The position numbers and the translations under genes were made by a program. Shown piece by piece: positions 36,218 through 43,207 of a DNA stretch of 64,000 nucleotides. This DNA is from CAWGLW01 sp963823525 (GTDB lineage: Bacteria; Pseudomonadota; Gammaproteobacteria; Steroidobacterales; Steroidobacteraceae). The notes beneath the pieces are model-generated. The model did no database searches and was not told the origin of the DNA. It saw only the letters and a program-made list of their open reading frames with translations. The stretch spans positions 496,001-560,000 of the forward strand of contig CAWGLW010000006.1 of assembly GCA_963823525.1 (NCBI GenBank). Reading direction: 5' to 3'. Position 1 is the stretch's first letter. The number at the start of each line of letters is the position of its first letter.

Positions 36218-36652
36218 ATGGGCATGTATGAAAAGATCCTGGTCTGCCTTGATCTGGCTGACGACTGCGAAACGGTCGCAACGCGAGCGCGGGACATTGC
36301 CCGGCACTGCGGGGGCGAGATCACGCTGTTACACGTCGTCGAATACGTCCCGGTGGAGCCGATGGGCGAAGCGCTGCTGCCGGCGGTACAGATCGAAGGC
36401 GAACTGGTCGAACGTGCCCGCAAACGAATGGACGAAGTGACCGGAAAGCTTGGCCTCGAAAAATGCGAAAGCCTGGTCAACACGGGCAATATCAAGACCG
36501 AAGTCGTACGCGTCGCGCAGGACCGTGGCAGCGACCTGATCGTGATCGGCAGTCGCGGGCGTCACGGTGTCTCCATATTGTTCAACTTTACCGAGGACAC
36601 AGTGCTGCACGGAGCGCCTTGCGACGTCATGGCGGTGCGGCTGCAGAAGTAG
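36218..36652 (+). CDS. Universal stress protein (UspA family)
   Basis: A 144-residue UspA-fold protein beginning MYEKILVCLDLADDCE, with the ATP-site-like segment VIGSRGRHGVSILF and a final strand DVMAVRL. Such proteins respond to starvation, oxidants and envelope stress, usually as dimers in the cytoplasm. The ATG has GGAG seven bases upstream. It is placed between rsmA and apaG, which are adjacent in enterobacteria. Confidence 0.9.
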   Translation: MGMYEKILVCLDLADDCETVATRARDIARHCGGEITLLHVVEYVPVEPMGEALLPAVQIEGELVERARKRMDEVTGKLGLEKCESLVNTGNIKTEVVRVAQDRGSDLIVIGSRGRHGVSILFNFTEDTVLHGAPCDVMAVRLQK

Positions 36653-36672
36653 CCCGGACCCGCACGTCGGTC

Positions 36673-37056
36673 ATGATGAAATCCACAGCACATCGGATCC
36701 TGGTCGACGTGGTCACCCGCTACATCGAAGACCAGTCGAGCCCTGGCGACGAACGTTTCGTATTCACCTACACGATCACGATTCGCAACGAGGGCGACTC
36801 ACCGGCACGCCTGCTGCGACGGCACTGGGTGATTACGGACGCGAACGGCAAAGTCCAGGAAGTCACCGGGGACGGCGTGGTCGGCGAGCAGCCCTACCTG
36901 CTGCCCGGACAGGGCTTTCGCTATTCCAGCGGCGCGATTCTGGAAACCCCGGTGGGATCCATGCAGGGCAGCTACCAGATGGTGGACGACGACGGCGAGC
37001 ATTTCGATGCGCCGATTAAACCCTTCAGTCTGGCGATGCCCGGCATGTTGCACTGA
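36673..37056 (+). CDS. apaG: ApaG protein
   Basis: A 127-residue single-domain beta-sandwich protein of the ApaG/DUF525 family, with RFVFTYTITIRNEGDSPARL, RRHWVITDANGKVQEV and GDGVVGEQPYLLPGQGFRYS. Its exact biochemical role is unsettled; it is linked genetically to ApaH and to cobalt sensitivity. Two consecutive ATG codons (36673 and 36676) could start it. It ends three bases before apaH and is certainly cotranscribed with it. Confidence 0.94.
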   Translation: MMKSTAHRILVDVVTRYIEDQSSPGDERFVFTYTITIRNEGDSPARLLRRHWVITDANGKVQEVTGDGVVGEQPYLLPGQGFRYSSGAILETPVGSMQGSYQMVDDDGEHFDAPIKPFSLAMPGMLH

Positions 37057-37059
37057 AAC

Positions 37060-37893
37060 ATGGCGGTCTACGCTGTTGGTGACCTCCAGGGTTGCGCCAC
37101 AGAGTTCGACAGTCTGCTGGAGGAACTGGGTTTCGAGCCCGGGCGCGATCGGCTGTGGCTGGTCGGCGATCTGGTCAACCGGGGGCCCGATTCCCTGCAG
37201 GTGTTGCGCCGAGTCCGGTCGATGGGCGGGGCCGTGAGCGTTGTCCTCGGGAACCACGACCTGCACCTTCTGGCGATGGCGCACGGCCGCTCGAAACGCA
37301 ACGATGCGTCACTGCGTTCGATACTTGATGCCCCCGACAGCGCGAAACTGATCGACTGGCTGCAGGGCATGCCGCTTCTGCATCACGATCCGGACCTCGA
37401 GATCACGATGATTCATGCCGGCCTGCCGCCCCAGTGGGACATCGCCGAGGCGAGGCGGCATGCCGCCGAACTCGAGCAGGTCCTGCGCGGCGAAAACAGC
37501 GGCAAACTGTTTCGTCGCATGTATGGCAATCAGCCGGACCTCTGGCATGAGGAACTGGACGGTTATGACCGGCTGCGTTTCATCACGAATGCATTCACTC
37601 GACTGCGTATCTGCGATAGCGAAGGGCGCATGCGGTTGAGTTTCAAAGGGACGCCGGAGACGATTCCGAAGGGCTGCAAGGCATGGTTTCGGATACCGTG
37701 GCGTCGGTCCCGCGAGGCGCGCATCGTCTGCGGGCACTGGTCTGCCCTGGGTTACAACGACGAAAACGGCGTTCTCGCGCTGGATACCGGTTGCGTGTGG
37801 GGCGGATCCCTGACGGGCCAGCGCATAGACCAGGCCTCTCCACCGGTCTGTGTCCGGAACTGCACGACTGGCCTGTCGATTGACTCCGACTGA
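37060..37893 (+). CDS. apaH: Bis(5'-nucleosyl)-tetraphosphatase (symmetrical)
   Basis: A 277-residue metallophosphatase that splits Ap4A to two ADP and can remove Np4 caps from RNA. The phosphoesterase motifs are AVGDLQGC (GDxxG), VGDLVNRGPDS and LGNHDLHLL, with the later VCGHWSALGY. It is near the 280 residues of the E. coli enzyme. Nothing is missing. The inverted repeat just after the stop codon may terminate or stabilise the transcript. Confidence 0.96.
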   Translation: MAVYAVGDLQGCATEFDSLLEELGFEPGRDRLWLVGDLVNRGPDSLQVLRRVRSMGGAVSVVLGNHDLHLLAMAHGRSKRNDASLRSILDAPDSAKLIDWLQGMPLLHHDPDLEITMIHAGLPPQWDIAEARRHAAELEQVLRGENSGKLFRRMYGNQPDLWHEELDGYDRLRFITNAFTRLRICDSEGRMRLSFKGTPETIPKGCKAWFRIPWRRSREARIVCGHWSALGYNDENGVLALDTGCVWGGSLTGQRIDQASPPVCVRNCTTGLSIDSD

Positions 37894-37905
37894 CTCGCTC
37901 AATCG

Positions 37906-37981
37906 GGGACAGTTTACTTATCTCCCAGGTATCGGTTGCCCCGCGCAAACGGGCCCCCGGAGGAGATAAGTAAACTGTCCC
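37906..37981. repeat. Perfect 20-bp inverted repeat, REP/MITE-like
   Basis: The arms GGGACAGTTTACTTATCTCC (37906-37925) and its exact reverse complement (37962-37981) enclose a 36-base GC-rich centre. The AT-rich arms contrast with the local base composition. Such GGGACAGTTTACT arms are familiar from small non-autonomous elements linked to REP-associated tyrosine transposases, which is recalled rather than checked. It sits between the apaH stop and the convergent gene. Confidence 0.75.
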
Positions 37982-37996
37982 GGCGGCTCCGGCGGC

Positions 37997-38689
37997 TTAG
38001 TCAGCGCCGGAAGCCGGCTGAGCGGACGGTACCGGCTGGAGCACGTCGAGCACCAGCTTCACGCTGTACAGCGGTACTTGTTTCGGCACGCAGTCGAGGC
38101 GGCTGCCATCGGCCACCTGCACGCCCAGAGGGCCAAAAACATGTTTCACGAGTTCTCTCATCAACTCGCAGTCACCGTCTTTTACCGCACTGTCATAGCT
38201 TTGCTCGAGCACCACCCGTTGCCAGCGAGCCTTAAATACCTCGCCCGCCTCGCTTTCTGCCGTCTCTTGACCCTGGACACGGGCCACGAGCTCGCGCCTG
38301 GACTGGTCACCGTCCAGCGTCTGCTGCAGTTCCGGCGTCAGGGCCTGTGGCAAGGCGGCCTTGATCGTGACGCGCGGCATACGCTCGGGTCCGTACTGCT
38401 TGATGCACGCGCTCGCACGCACCTTGAAACCAGGCCGTACGCCGATTTCGCGCAGGATCCTGCGCACCTTGTCGCGGATCCCGTTGCAGGAATAAAACGT
38501 CGTGAAGGCCATGTAAGTAAAAGCCAGCTCTTGCTCAACCCACACGGCGTCGACCGTCCCGGCTGGCGCGGTTGCGGCACTCTCGCCGGCCTGGACCGAC
38601 GTTTCTGCCGCCGCCTGCGCGGTCGGGCCGGCAAACAGTACCGCAAGGCTCAGCATCGTCACCGCCGAATAGGTCAAGCTCAATCTCAT
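37997..38689 (-). CDS. Secreted protein of unknown function with four cysteines
   Basis: A 230-residue protein with a signal peptide ending AQA and a GGAGGA ribosome binding site before MRLSLTYS. The mature part has an Ala/Thr-rich linker to about residue 50 and a compact domain with four Cys (YSCNGIRDKV, ASACIKQYG, DGDCELM and RLDCVPKQV), likely two disulfides. No membrane segment follows the signal peptide. It recalls uncharacterised gammaproteobacterial secreted proteins. It is convergent with apaH and divergent from the kynurenine genes. Confidence 0.7.
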   Translation of the reverse strand: MRLSLTYSAVTMLSLAVLFAGPTAQAAAETSVQAGESAATAPAGTVDAVWVEQELAFTYMAFTTFYSCNGIRDKVRRILREIGVRPGFKVRASACIKQYGPERMPRVTIKAALPQALTPELQQTLDGDQSRRELVARVQGQETAESEAGEVFKARWQRVVLEQSYDSAVKDGDCELMRELVKHVFGPLGVQVADGSRLDCVPKQVPLYSVKLVLDVLQPVPSAQPASGAD

Positions 38690-38799
38690 CTCTTCCTCCA
38701 CGGCCCCAGGCCACGGGGTGCGCGTCTATACTGCCACAGTGGCCAAACCCTGGCGCCTCACGAGTCCCTTATTACACCTGACTGGAGAGTCCTGTCGAC

Positions 38800-39627
38800 G
38801 TGATCATCGAAACGACCCTGGAACAGCATCGCTGGCGCGCAGAGACTTCCGAGTGTTTTGACCTCGCGATTGAACTGCAGTTCAACGGACCGCAACCGCG
38901 TTTTTTCGCAGCCGACGCGGCCCGTACCGAGCCGTTGCGTGCCGAGGGCTTTGTCGGCAGTGTCCACGAAGGCGCCAGCTGCAATTGCGCAGTCCATACG
39001 CTGGCGCCGCATTGCCACGGCACGCACACGGAGTGCGTGGGCCACGTCACGGACGGCGCCGTCCACGTCTCGGCCGTGACACCCGCGCCGATGTGCCTTG
39101 CGCTGCTGATCAGCGTCGAACCCTTGCGCCTCGGCGATACACAGGCCGCGCTCAGGGCGCCGGCCGAGGCAACCGATTCAGTCCTGACCGTGGAGACCCT
39201 GTCGAGGTCGGCGGAGCGCTGGATCGATCTGCCATGGCGCGGCCTGCTCGTGCGGACCCGACCCAATGCACAGAGCAAAAAGAACCGCCGCTATTCCGGT
39301 CCCTGCCCCGCACCGTATTTCTCCAGCGATGCGATGGAATGGATCGTGAAGCGCGGCGTCGATTCACTGGTCGTGGACCTGCCCAGCCTGGACCGCGCCG
39401 ACGATGGGGGCGGGCTCACGGCCCACCGTATCTTCTGGGGCCTGCCGGCCGGTGCGACCGACGCGGCGCAGGCCACTCGGTCACGCGCGCTGGTGACAGA
39501 GCTGGCTTTCATCCCTGACGAGGCGGCAGACGGCCTGTACCTGCTGGACCTGCAGGTGCCAGCTTTTGCGGCAGATGCTGCACCGAGCCGCCCGGTGATC
39601 TATCCCGTACTGGAGGTCGATTCATGA
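38800..39627 (+). CDS. Cyclase-family hydrolase, probable kynurenine formamidase
   Basis: A 275-residue protein of the metal-dependent cyclase family (COG1878), which includes KynB formamidases that make kynurenine from N-formylkynurenine. The metal motif is HCHGTHTECVGH, matching HxGTHxD with Glu in place of the usual Asp. Its stop overlaps the kynU start as ATGA, strong context for kynurenine formamidase. It is longer than typical KynB (about 210 residues). The start is GTG. No tryptophan dioxygenase gene is in the window. Confidence 0.8.
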   Translation: MIIETTLEQHRWRAETSECFDLAIELQFNGPQPRFFAADAARTEPLRAEGFVGSVHEGASCNCAVHTLAPHCHGTHTECVGHVTDGAVHVSAVTPAPMCLALLISVEPLRLGDTQAALRAPAEATDSVLTVETLSRSAERWIDLPWRGLLVRTRPNAQSKKNRRYSGPCPAPYFSSDAMEWIVKRGVDSLVVDLPSLDRADDGGGLTAHRIFWGLPAGATDAAQATRSRALVTELAFIPDEAADGLYLLDLQVPAFAADAAPSRPVIYPVLEVDS

Positions 39628-40892
39628 AACTGGACCGTGAGCACGCACTCGCCCTGGATGCGACCGATCCGCTGCAGGCCTGGCGCGACCGGTTCATCCT
39701 GCCGAGGGATGCTGAACAGGGCGAACTCGTCTACCTTTGCGGACACTCCCTCGGAGCACAGCCCGTGCTGGCCGTTGACTCGGTCGAAGAGGTCATGCGC
39801 GACTGGCGTACGCTGGGCGTCGATGGGCATTTCGCTGCCCGTCACCCATGGATGCTGTATCACGAGCGGCTCGCGCCGGGACTCGCGCGACTGACCGGCG
39901 CACTGCCCGACGAAGTCATTGCAATGAATTCGCTGAGCGTGAACCTGCACCTCATGCTGGTCAGCTTTTTCCGGCCGGCCGGAGAACGCCGGGCGCTGTT
40001 GATCGAAAAGTCCGCGTTCCCGTCAGACCGCTATGCGGCGCAGTCCCAGTTACATTTTCACGGCCTGGACCCGGAGCGCGACCTGATTGAACTCACGCCG
40101 AGGGAGGGCGAGGTCTGCCTGCGCGACGAAGACATACTCGCGGCCATCGAACGGGAGGGCCCGCGCATCGCGACAGTCATGCTGCCGGGCGTGCAATACC
40201 TGACCGGTCAGAAACTGGACCTGCGCGCCATCACGGCGGCTGGCCACCGGGCCGGCTGCACGGTCGGCTTCGATCTCGCGCATTCAATTGGAAATGTTGA
40301 AATCGATCTGCACGACGCCGACGTCGACTTCGCGGTCTGGTGCAACTACAAGTACCTCAACGGCGGACCCGGCGCGATCGGCGGTGCGTTCGTCCACCAG
40401 CGCCACGGAAGCCGTACCGACCTGCCCCGCTTCGCCGGCTGGTACGGCAACGACAAGGCGACCCGCTTCGCGATGCGACCGGAGTTCGAACCATCGTTGG
40501 GCGCCGAAGGCTGGCAGCTCAGCAACCCGGCAGTTCTCGCGATGGCGCCGCTCGCCGCCTCACTCGAGCATTTTGACGCCGTCGGGCTGCCTGCATTGAG
40601 AAGCAAATCCGAGCAGTTGACTGGCTACATGGAGAAACTGATCAAGGCACGGCTGGCTGAAAAGGTCAGCGTCGTGACACCGGCCGAGCCCGCTTCACGC
40701 GGAGCCGCCCTGTCGCTGCGCCTGGAGTGCACACCTGATCGCGCGCGCGCGGCGTTCGACGGCATTCGGGCACGCGGCATCCTGCCCGACTGGCGGGAAC
40801 CGGGCTGGATCCGCGCCGCACCGGTGCCGTTTTATAACGGGTTTGACGACGTCTGGCGTTTCGTCCATGCATTGCACGGCGAGCTGAACTGA
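39624..40892 (+). CDS. kynU: Kynureninase
   Basis: A 422-residue fold-type I PLP enzyme that cleaves kynurenine to anthranilate and alanine, or 3-hydroxykynurenine to 3-hydroxyanthranilate. Family motifs visible are YLCGHSLGAQP near the start, IAMNSLSVNLHLML, IEKSAFPSDRYA, GFDLAHSIGN and the PLP lysine, Lys243, in WCNYKYLNGGPGA. It is coupled to the formamidase gene by an ATGA overlap. Together they form the lower half of tryptophan breakdown, or of NAD synthesis if the 3-hydroxy route exists elsewhere. Confidence 0.95.
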   Translation: MKLDREHALALDATDPLQAWRDRFILPRDAEQGELVYLCGHSLGAQPVLAVDSVEEVMRDWRTLGVDGHFAARHPWMLYHERLAPGLARLTGALPDEVIAMNSLSVNLHLMLVSFFRPAGERRALLIEKSAFPSDRYAAQSQLHFHGLDPERDLIELTPREGEVCLRDEDILAAIEREGPRIATVMLPGVQYLTGQKLDLRAITAAGHRAGCTVGFDLAHSIGNVEIDLHDADVDFAVWCNYKYLNGGPGAIGGAFVHQRHGSRTDLPRFAGWYGNDKATRFAMRPEFEPSLGAEGWQLSNPAVLAMAPLAASLEHFDAVGLPALRSKSEQLTGYMEKLIKARLAEKVSVVTPAEPASRGAALSLRLECTPDRARAAFDGIRARGILPDWREPGWIRAAPVPFYNGFDDVWRFVHALHGELN

Positions 40893-41045
40893 AAGACCCT
40901 CGCCCTGCCGTGGAGGTGCCCCGGCCCACGTCGTGCTGCACGGTACCCCCCGCGACGTCGGCATCGTGAAAAACACCCCGTTGTGCGGGTATCATGCGCG
41001 TCAATTTTTTATCCATCGGTCCCGGCCCGGGACAGGAGCATGCCA

Positions 41046-41738
41046 ATGAAATTATTTCCCGCCATCGCATGGGTGGCCGTGACCCTAATGCTGGGCACCA
41101 CTCAGACGCGGGCAGCCGATACGGATGTCGCGAAACTCGATAAGGACGGCAAACTGCACTACGCACTGGGCTATCAACTCGGACGCGACCTGGCCGGCCT
41201 CGAGCCCCGCCCGGATGCGCTGGTCAAGGGCCTTGAAGATGGTCGCAGTGGCGCAGCGCCTGGCCTGGACCAGGAAGAGATGCAGGCCGCACTCGATGAC
41301 CTCGGCAAGGCCATGGCCGCCGAGCGAAACAAGGCACAGGCGGCCGCGGCGCAGAATGCTGCCGCGGGGAACGCCGAGTTCCTGGCCAAAAACGCTGCGC
41401 GACCCGGGGTGAAGACCACGGCCAGCGGCCTTCAGTACAAGGTGCTCGAAGCGGGATCGGGCGCGAGCCCGAAGGCCAGCGACAAGGTCACGGTTCACTA
41501 CAAGGGCACTTTGATCGACGGCACCGAGTTCGACAGTTCATACAGCCGTGGCGAGCCTGCCTCGTTCGCGGTGGGCGGCGTCATCGCCGGCTGGACCGAA
41601 GCATTGCAGCTAATGAAGCCGGGCGCCAAGTACCAGTTGTTCATTCCTTCGGAACTCGCCTATGGCGATCGCGGACCGCTGGCCAACCAGCTGCTGATTT
41701 TCGATGTCGAGCTGCTGGAAGTGCAGCCGGCAAAGTAG
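41046..41738 (+). CDS. FKBP-type peptidyl-prolyl isomerase, periplasmic
   Basis: A 230-residue Mip/FkpA-type isomerase. A signal peptide (ending TRA) precedes a helical dimerisation domain (about 30-120: YALGYQLGRDLAGLEP, then an Ala-rich helix) and a C-terminal FKBP domain (about 125-228) with KVTVHYKGTLIDGTEFDSSY, VIAGWTEALQLMKPGAKYQL and IPSELAYGDRG. It would help fold periplasmic and outer-membrane proteins alongside SurA. The second of two close ATGs is chosen because AGGAG then lies seven bases upstream. Confidence 0.92.
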   Translation: MKLFPAIAWVAVTLMLGTTQTRAADTDVAKLDKDGKLHYALGYQLGRDLAGLEPRPDALVKGLEDGRSGAAPGLDQEEMQAALDDLGKAMAAERNKAQAAAAQNAAAGNAEFLAKNAARPGVKTTASGLQYKVLEAGSGASPKASDKVTVHYKGTLIDGTEFDSSYSRGEPASFAVGGVIAGWTEALQLMKPGAKYQLFIPSELAYGDRGPLANQLLIFDVELLEVQPAK

Positions 41739-41752
41739 TCGCGCAATGACCC

Positions 41753-41778
41753 GGCAGGACGCCCCGGGGCGTCCTGCC
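41753..41778. terminator. Perfect palindrome between convergent genes
   Basis: A 26-base perfect palindrome, 13 bases per arm with the arm GGCAGGACGCCCC, lies between the stop codons of the FKBP gene and the convergent folA gene. No T tract follows on either side. It probably acts as a two-way transcription end or mRNA-stabilising structure, opening to a small loop. Confidence 0.6.
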
Positions 41779-41782
41779 CGGC

Positions 41783-42289
41783 TCAATCGGCGCGCGAATC
41801 GGCGTTACGCTCGAGCGTAATAAAGCTGTAGCCGATCGGGTTGGCTGAATCGACCGGATGATCGAGACGTTCGATCTCGGACCATTCCCGAGGATCGATC
41901 GACGGGAAAAAGGTATCGGCCTCGAACGTGGCGTGCAGCCGCGTCAGGTGTATGCGCTGCGCAACCGGCAGGGCAAGCCGGTAGATTTCCGCACCGCCGA
42001 TCACGCAGACCTCGGGCGCATCAGCCGAACTGCGCAGCGCAGCATCAAACGAGCCGACCACGGTGCAACCGGACAGGTTCAGGCCCGACTGCCGACTGAT
42101 GACGACGTTCCGCCTTCCCGGCAGCGGTCGACCGATCGAATCAAAAGTCCTGCGGCCCATCACGATCGGCTTGCCCATCGTGATGGCCTTGAAGCGCTTC
42201 AGGTCCTCGGACAAGTGCCATGGCAGGGCGCCATTGACACCAATACCGCCACGTTCATCGGTTGCAACGACGATCGAAACCAGGGTCAC
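41783..42289 (-). CDS. folA: Dihydrofolate reductase
   Basis: A 168-residue enzyme reducing dihydrofolate to tetrahydrofolate, the reaction blocked by trimethoprim. Visible motifs are GGIGVNGALPWHLSEDLKRF, with the substrate-binding Asp/Glu region, GKPIVMGRRTFDSIGRPLPG and VIGGAEIYRLAL. No ATG fits. A GTG at 42289 overlaps the stop of the SET-domain gene (GTGA), giving the normal length. It pairs functionally with thyA (44926-45822), which generates the dihydrofolate. Confidence 0.95.
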   Translation of the reverse strand: MTLVSIVVATDERGGIGVNGALPWHLSEDLKRFKAITMGKPIVMGRRTFDSIGRPLPGRRNVVISRQSGLNLSGCTVVGSFDAALRSSADAPEVCVIGGAEIYRLALPVAQRIHLTRLHATFEADTFFPSIDPREWSEIERLDHPVDSANPIGYSFITLERNADSRAD

Positions 42290-42963
42290 TTGCGCTTCTT
42301 CTTGTCCTTTTTTCGATCCTTTTTTTTGTCTTTCTTCTGTTTCTTTTTGTCCTTCTTCTTGTCCTTTTTCTTTTGTTTTTTCTCCTCGACATCTACCGGT
42401 TCGGGCGACAGCATCGTCCCGCGGCACTCCGCCGCGCCACAACGACAGCTGTAGAGTTCCAGGTCTTCCGGGTCGTCCGTGCCTTCCCAGGTCAAGGCGT
42501 AGTCGTAACCGAGTTCCTCACCGGGTTCGATGCTGCGAATGGCGTCGATGAAGACGCGCTTTTCTTCGATGTTCGATTCGCAATTCGGATCGCATGAGTG
42601 ATTGATGAAACGCGCATCGTTACCTTCTTCGGTGGCGTCGATGCAGATCTTCTTGTTTACCACGAACAAGAACGTGTGCCCGTCGTCCGCCTTGGCAGCG
42701 TAACGCGCATCGGCTTCCTCGTGCGAAATCCGCTCGCCGAGGTATTCGGCGATTCGCGTCCCCTTGGGAATCCGCCGCGTCGCGTACACCCCCCGCCCGT
42801 GTATCGGCGAACGGCGAACGACGTACATCGGTTCCTTGCCGGAGACTGGCCCGACGTGCGCGGCGCGATTCATGTGACTGTGTCGCGTGGCCTTCTTGCG
42901 ACTGCCGGATTCGGCCGCTTTCCTTTTCTTGCCCGCTTTGCGGGTCGGTTCTTTCTGAGTCAT
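42286..42963 (-). CDS. SET-domain lysine methyltransferase with Lys/Asp tail
   Basis: A 225-residue protein with a complete SET domain (about 45-160: RRSPIHGRGVYATRRIPKGT, DARFINHSCDPNC, EELGYDYAL) and a post-SET zinc motif (YSCRCGAAECRG). These are the parts needed for SAM-dependent protein-lysine methylation. The N-terminal 30 residues are basic. The last 32 are almost only Lys with Asp, Gln and Arg (for example KKKDKKKDKKKQKKDKKKDR). Such a charged tail resembles nucleic-acid-binding or histone-like tails. Its stop overlaps the folA start, so the two are coupled. The substrate is unknown; a nucleoid or ribosomal protein is possible. Confidence 0.88.
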   Translation of the reverse strand: MTQKEPTRKAGKKRKAAESGSRKKATRHSHMNRAAHVGPVSGKEPMYVVRRSPIHGRGVYATRRIPKGTRIAEYLGERISHEEADARYAAKADDGHTFLFVVNKKICIDATEEGNDARFINHSCDPNCESNIEEKRVFIDAIRSIEPGEELGYDYALTWEGTDDPEDLELYSCRCGAAECRGTMLSPEPVDVEEKKQKKKDKKKDKKKQKKDKKKDRKKDKKKRK

Positions 42964-43207
42964 ACCGCGATCGGTGCCTTTGTGGGTGGGTTATGGCCTT
43001 CGGTCAAATCACCTCGGGGGAGCGGCAAGCATAACAAATACGCAACCCGGACCGGCTTGCGGGCGCGCTCGACCAGGCAGCGATGCGATCGGGCGCAATG
43101 CCCGCGGGAGGATCGTTACCGCGAGGTCCATAGTAGAATATCGAGCCCTGGGATGGCTCGCCGGGTGTGGACTCCGACCCGCGGCGAGCAACAATCGAGG
43201 CAGAGCC

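Noticed and set aside
42289..42390. A/T-rich run at the SET gene end as a terminator or sequencing artefact
   Set aside because: It stays in frame as alternating Lys, Asp and Gln codons to a stop that overlaps folA, so it is coding.
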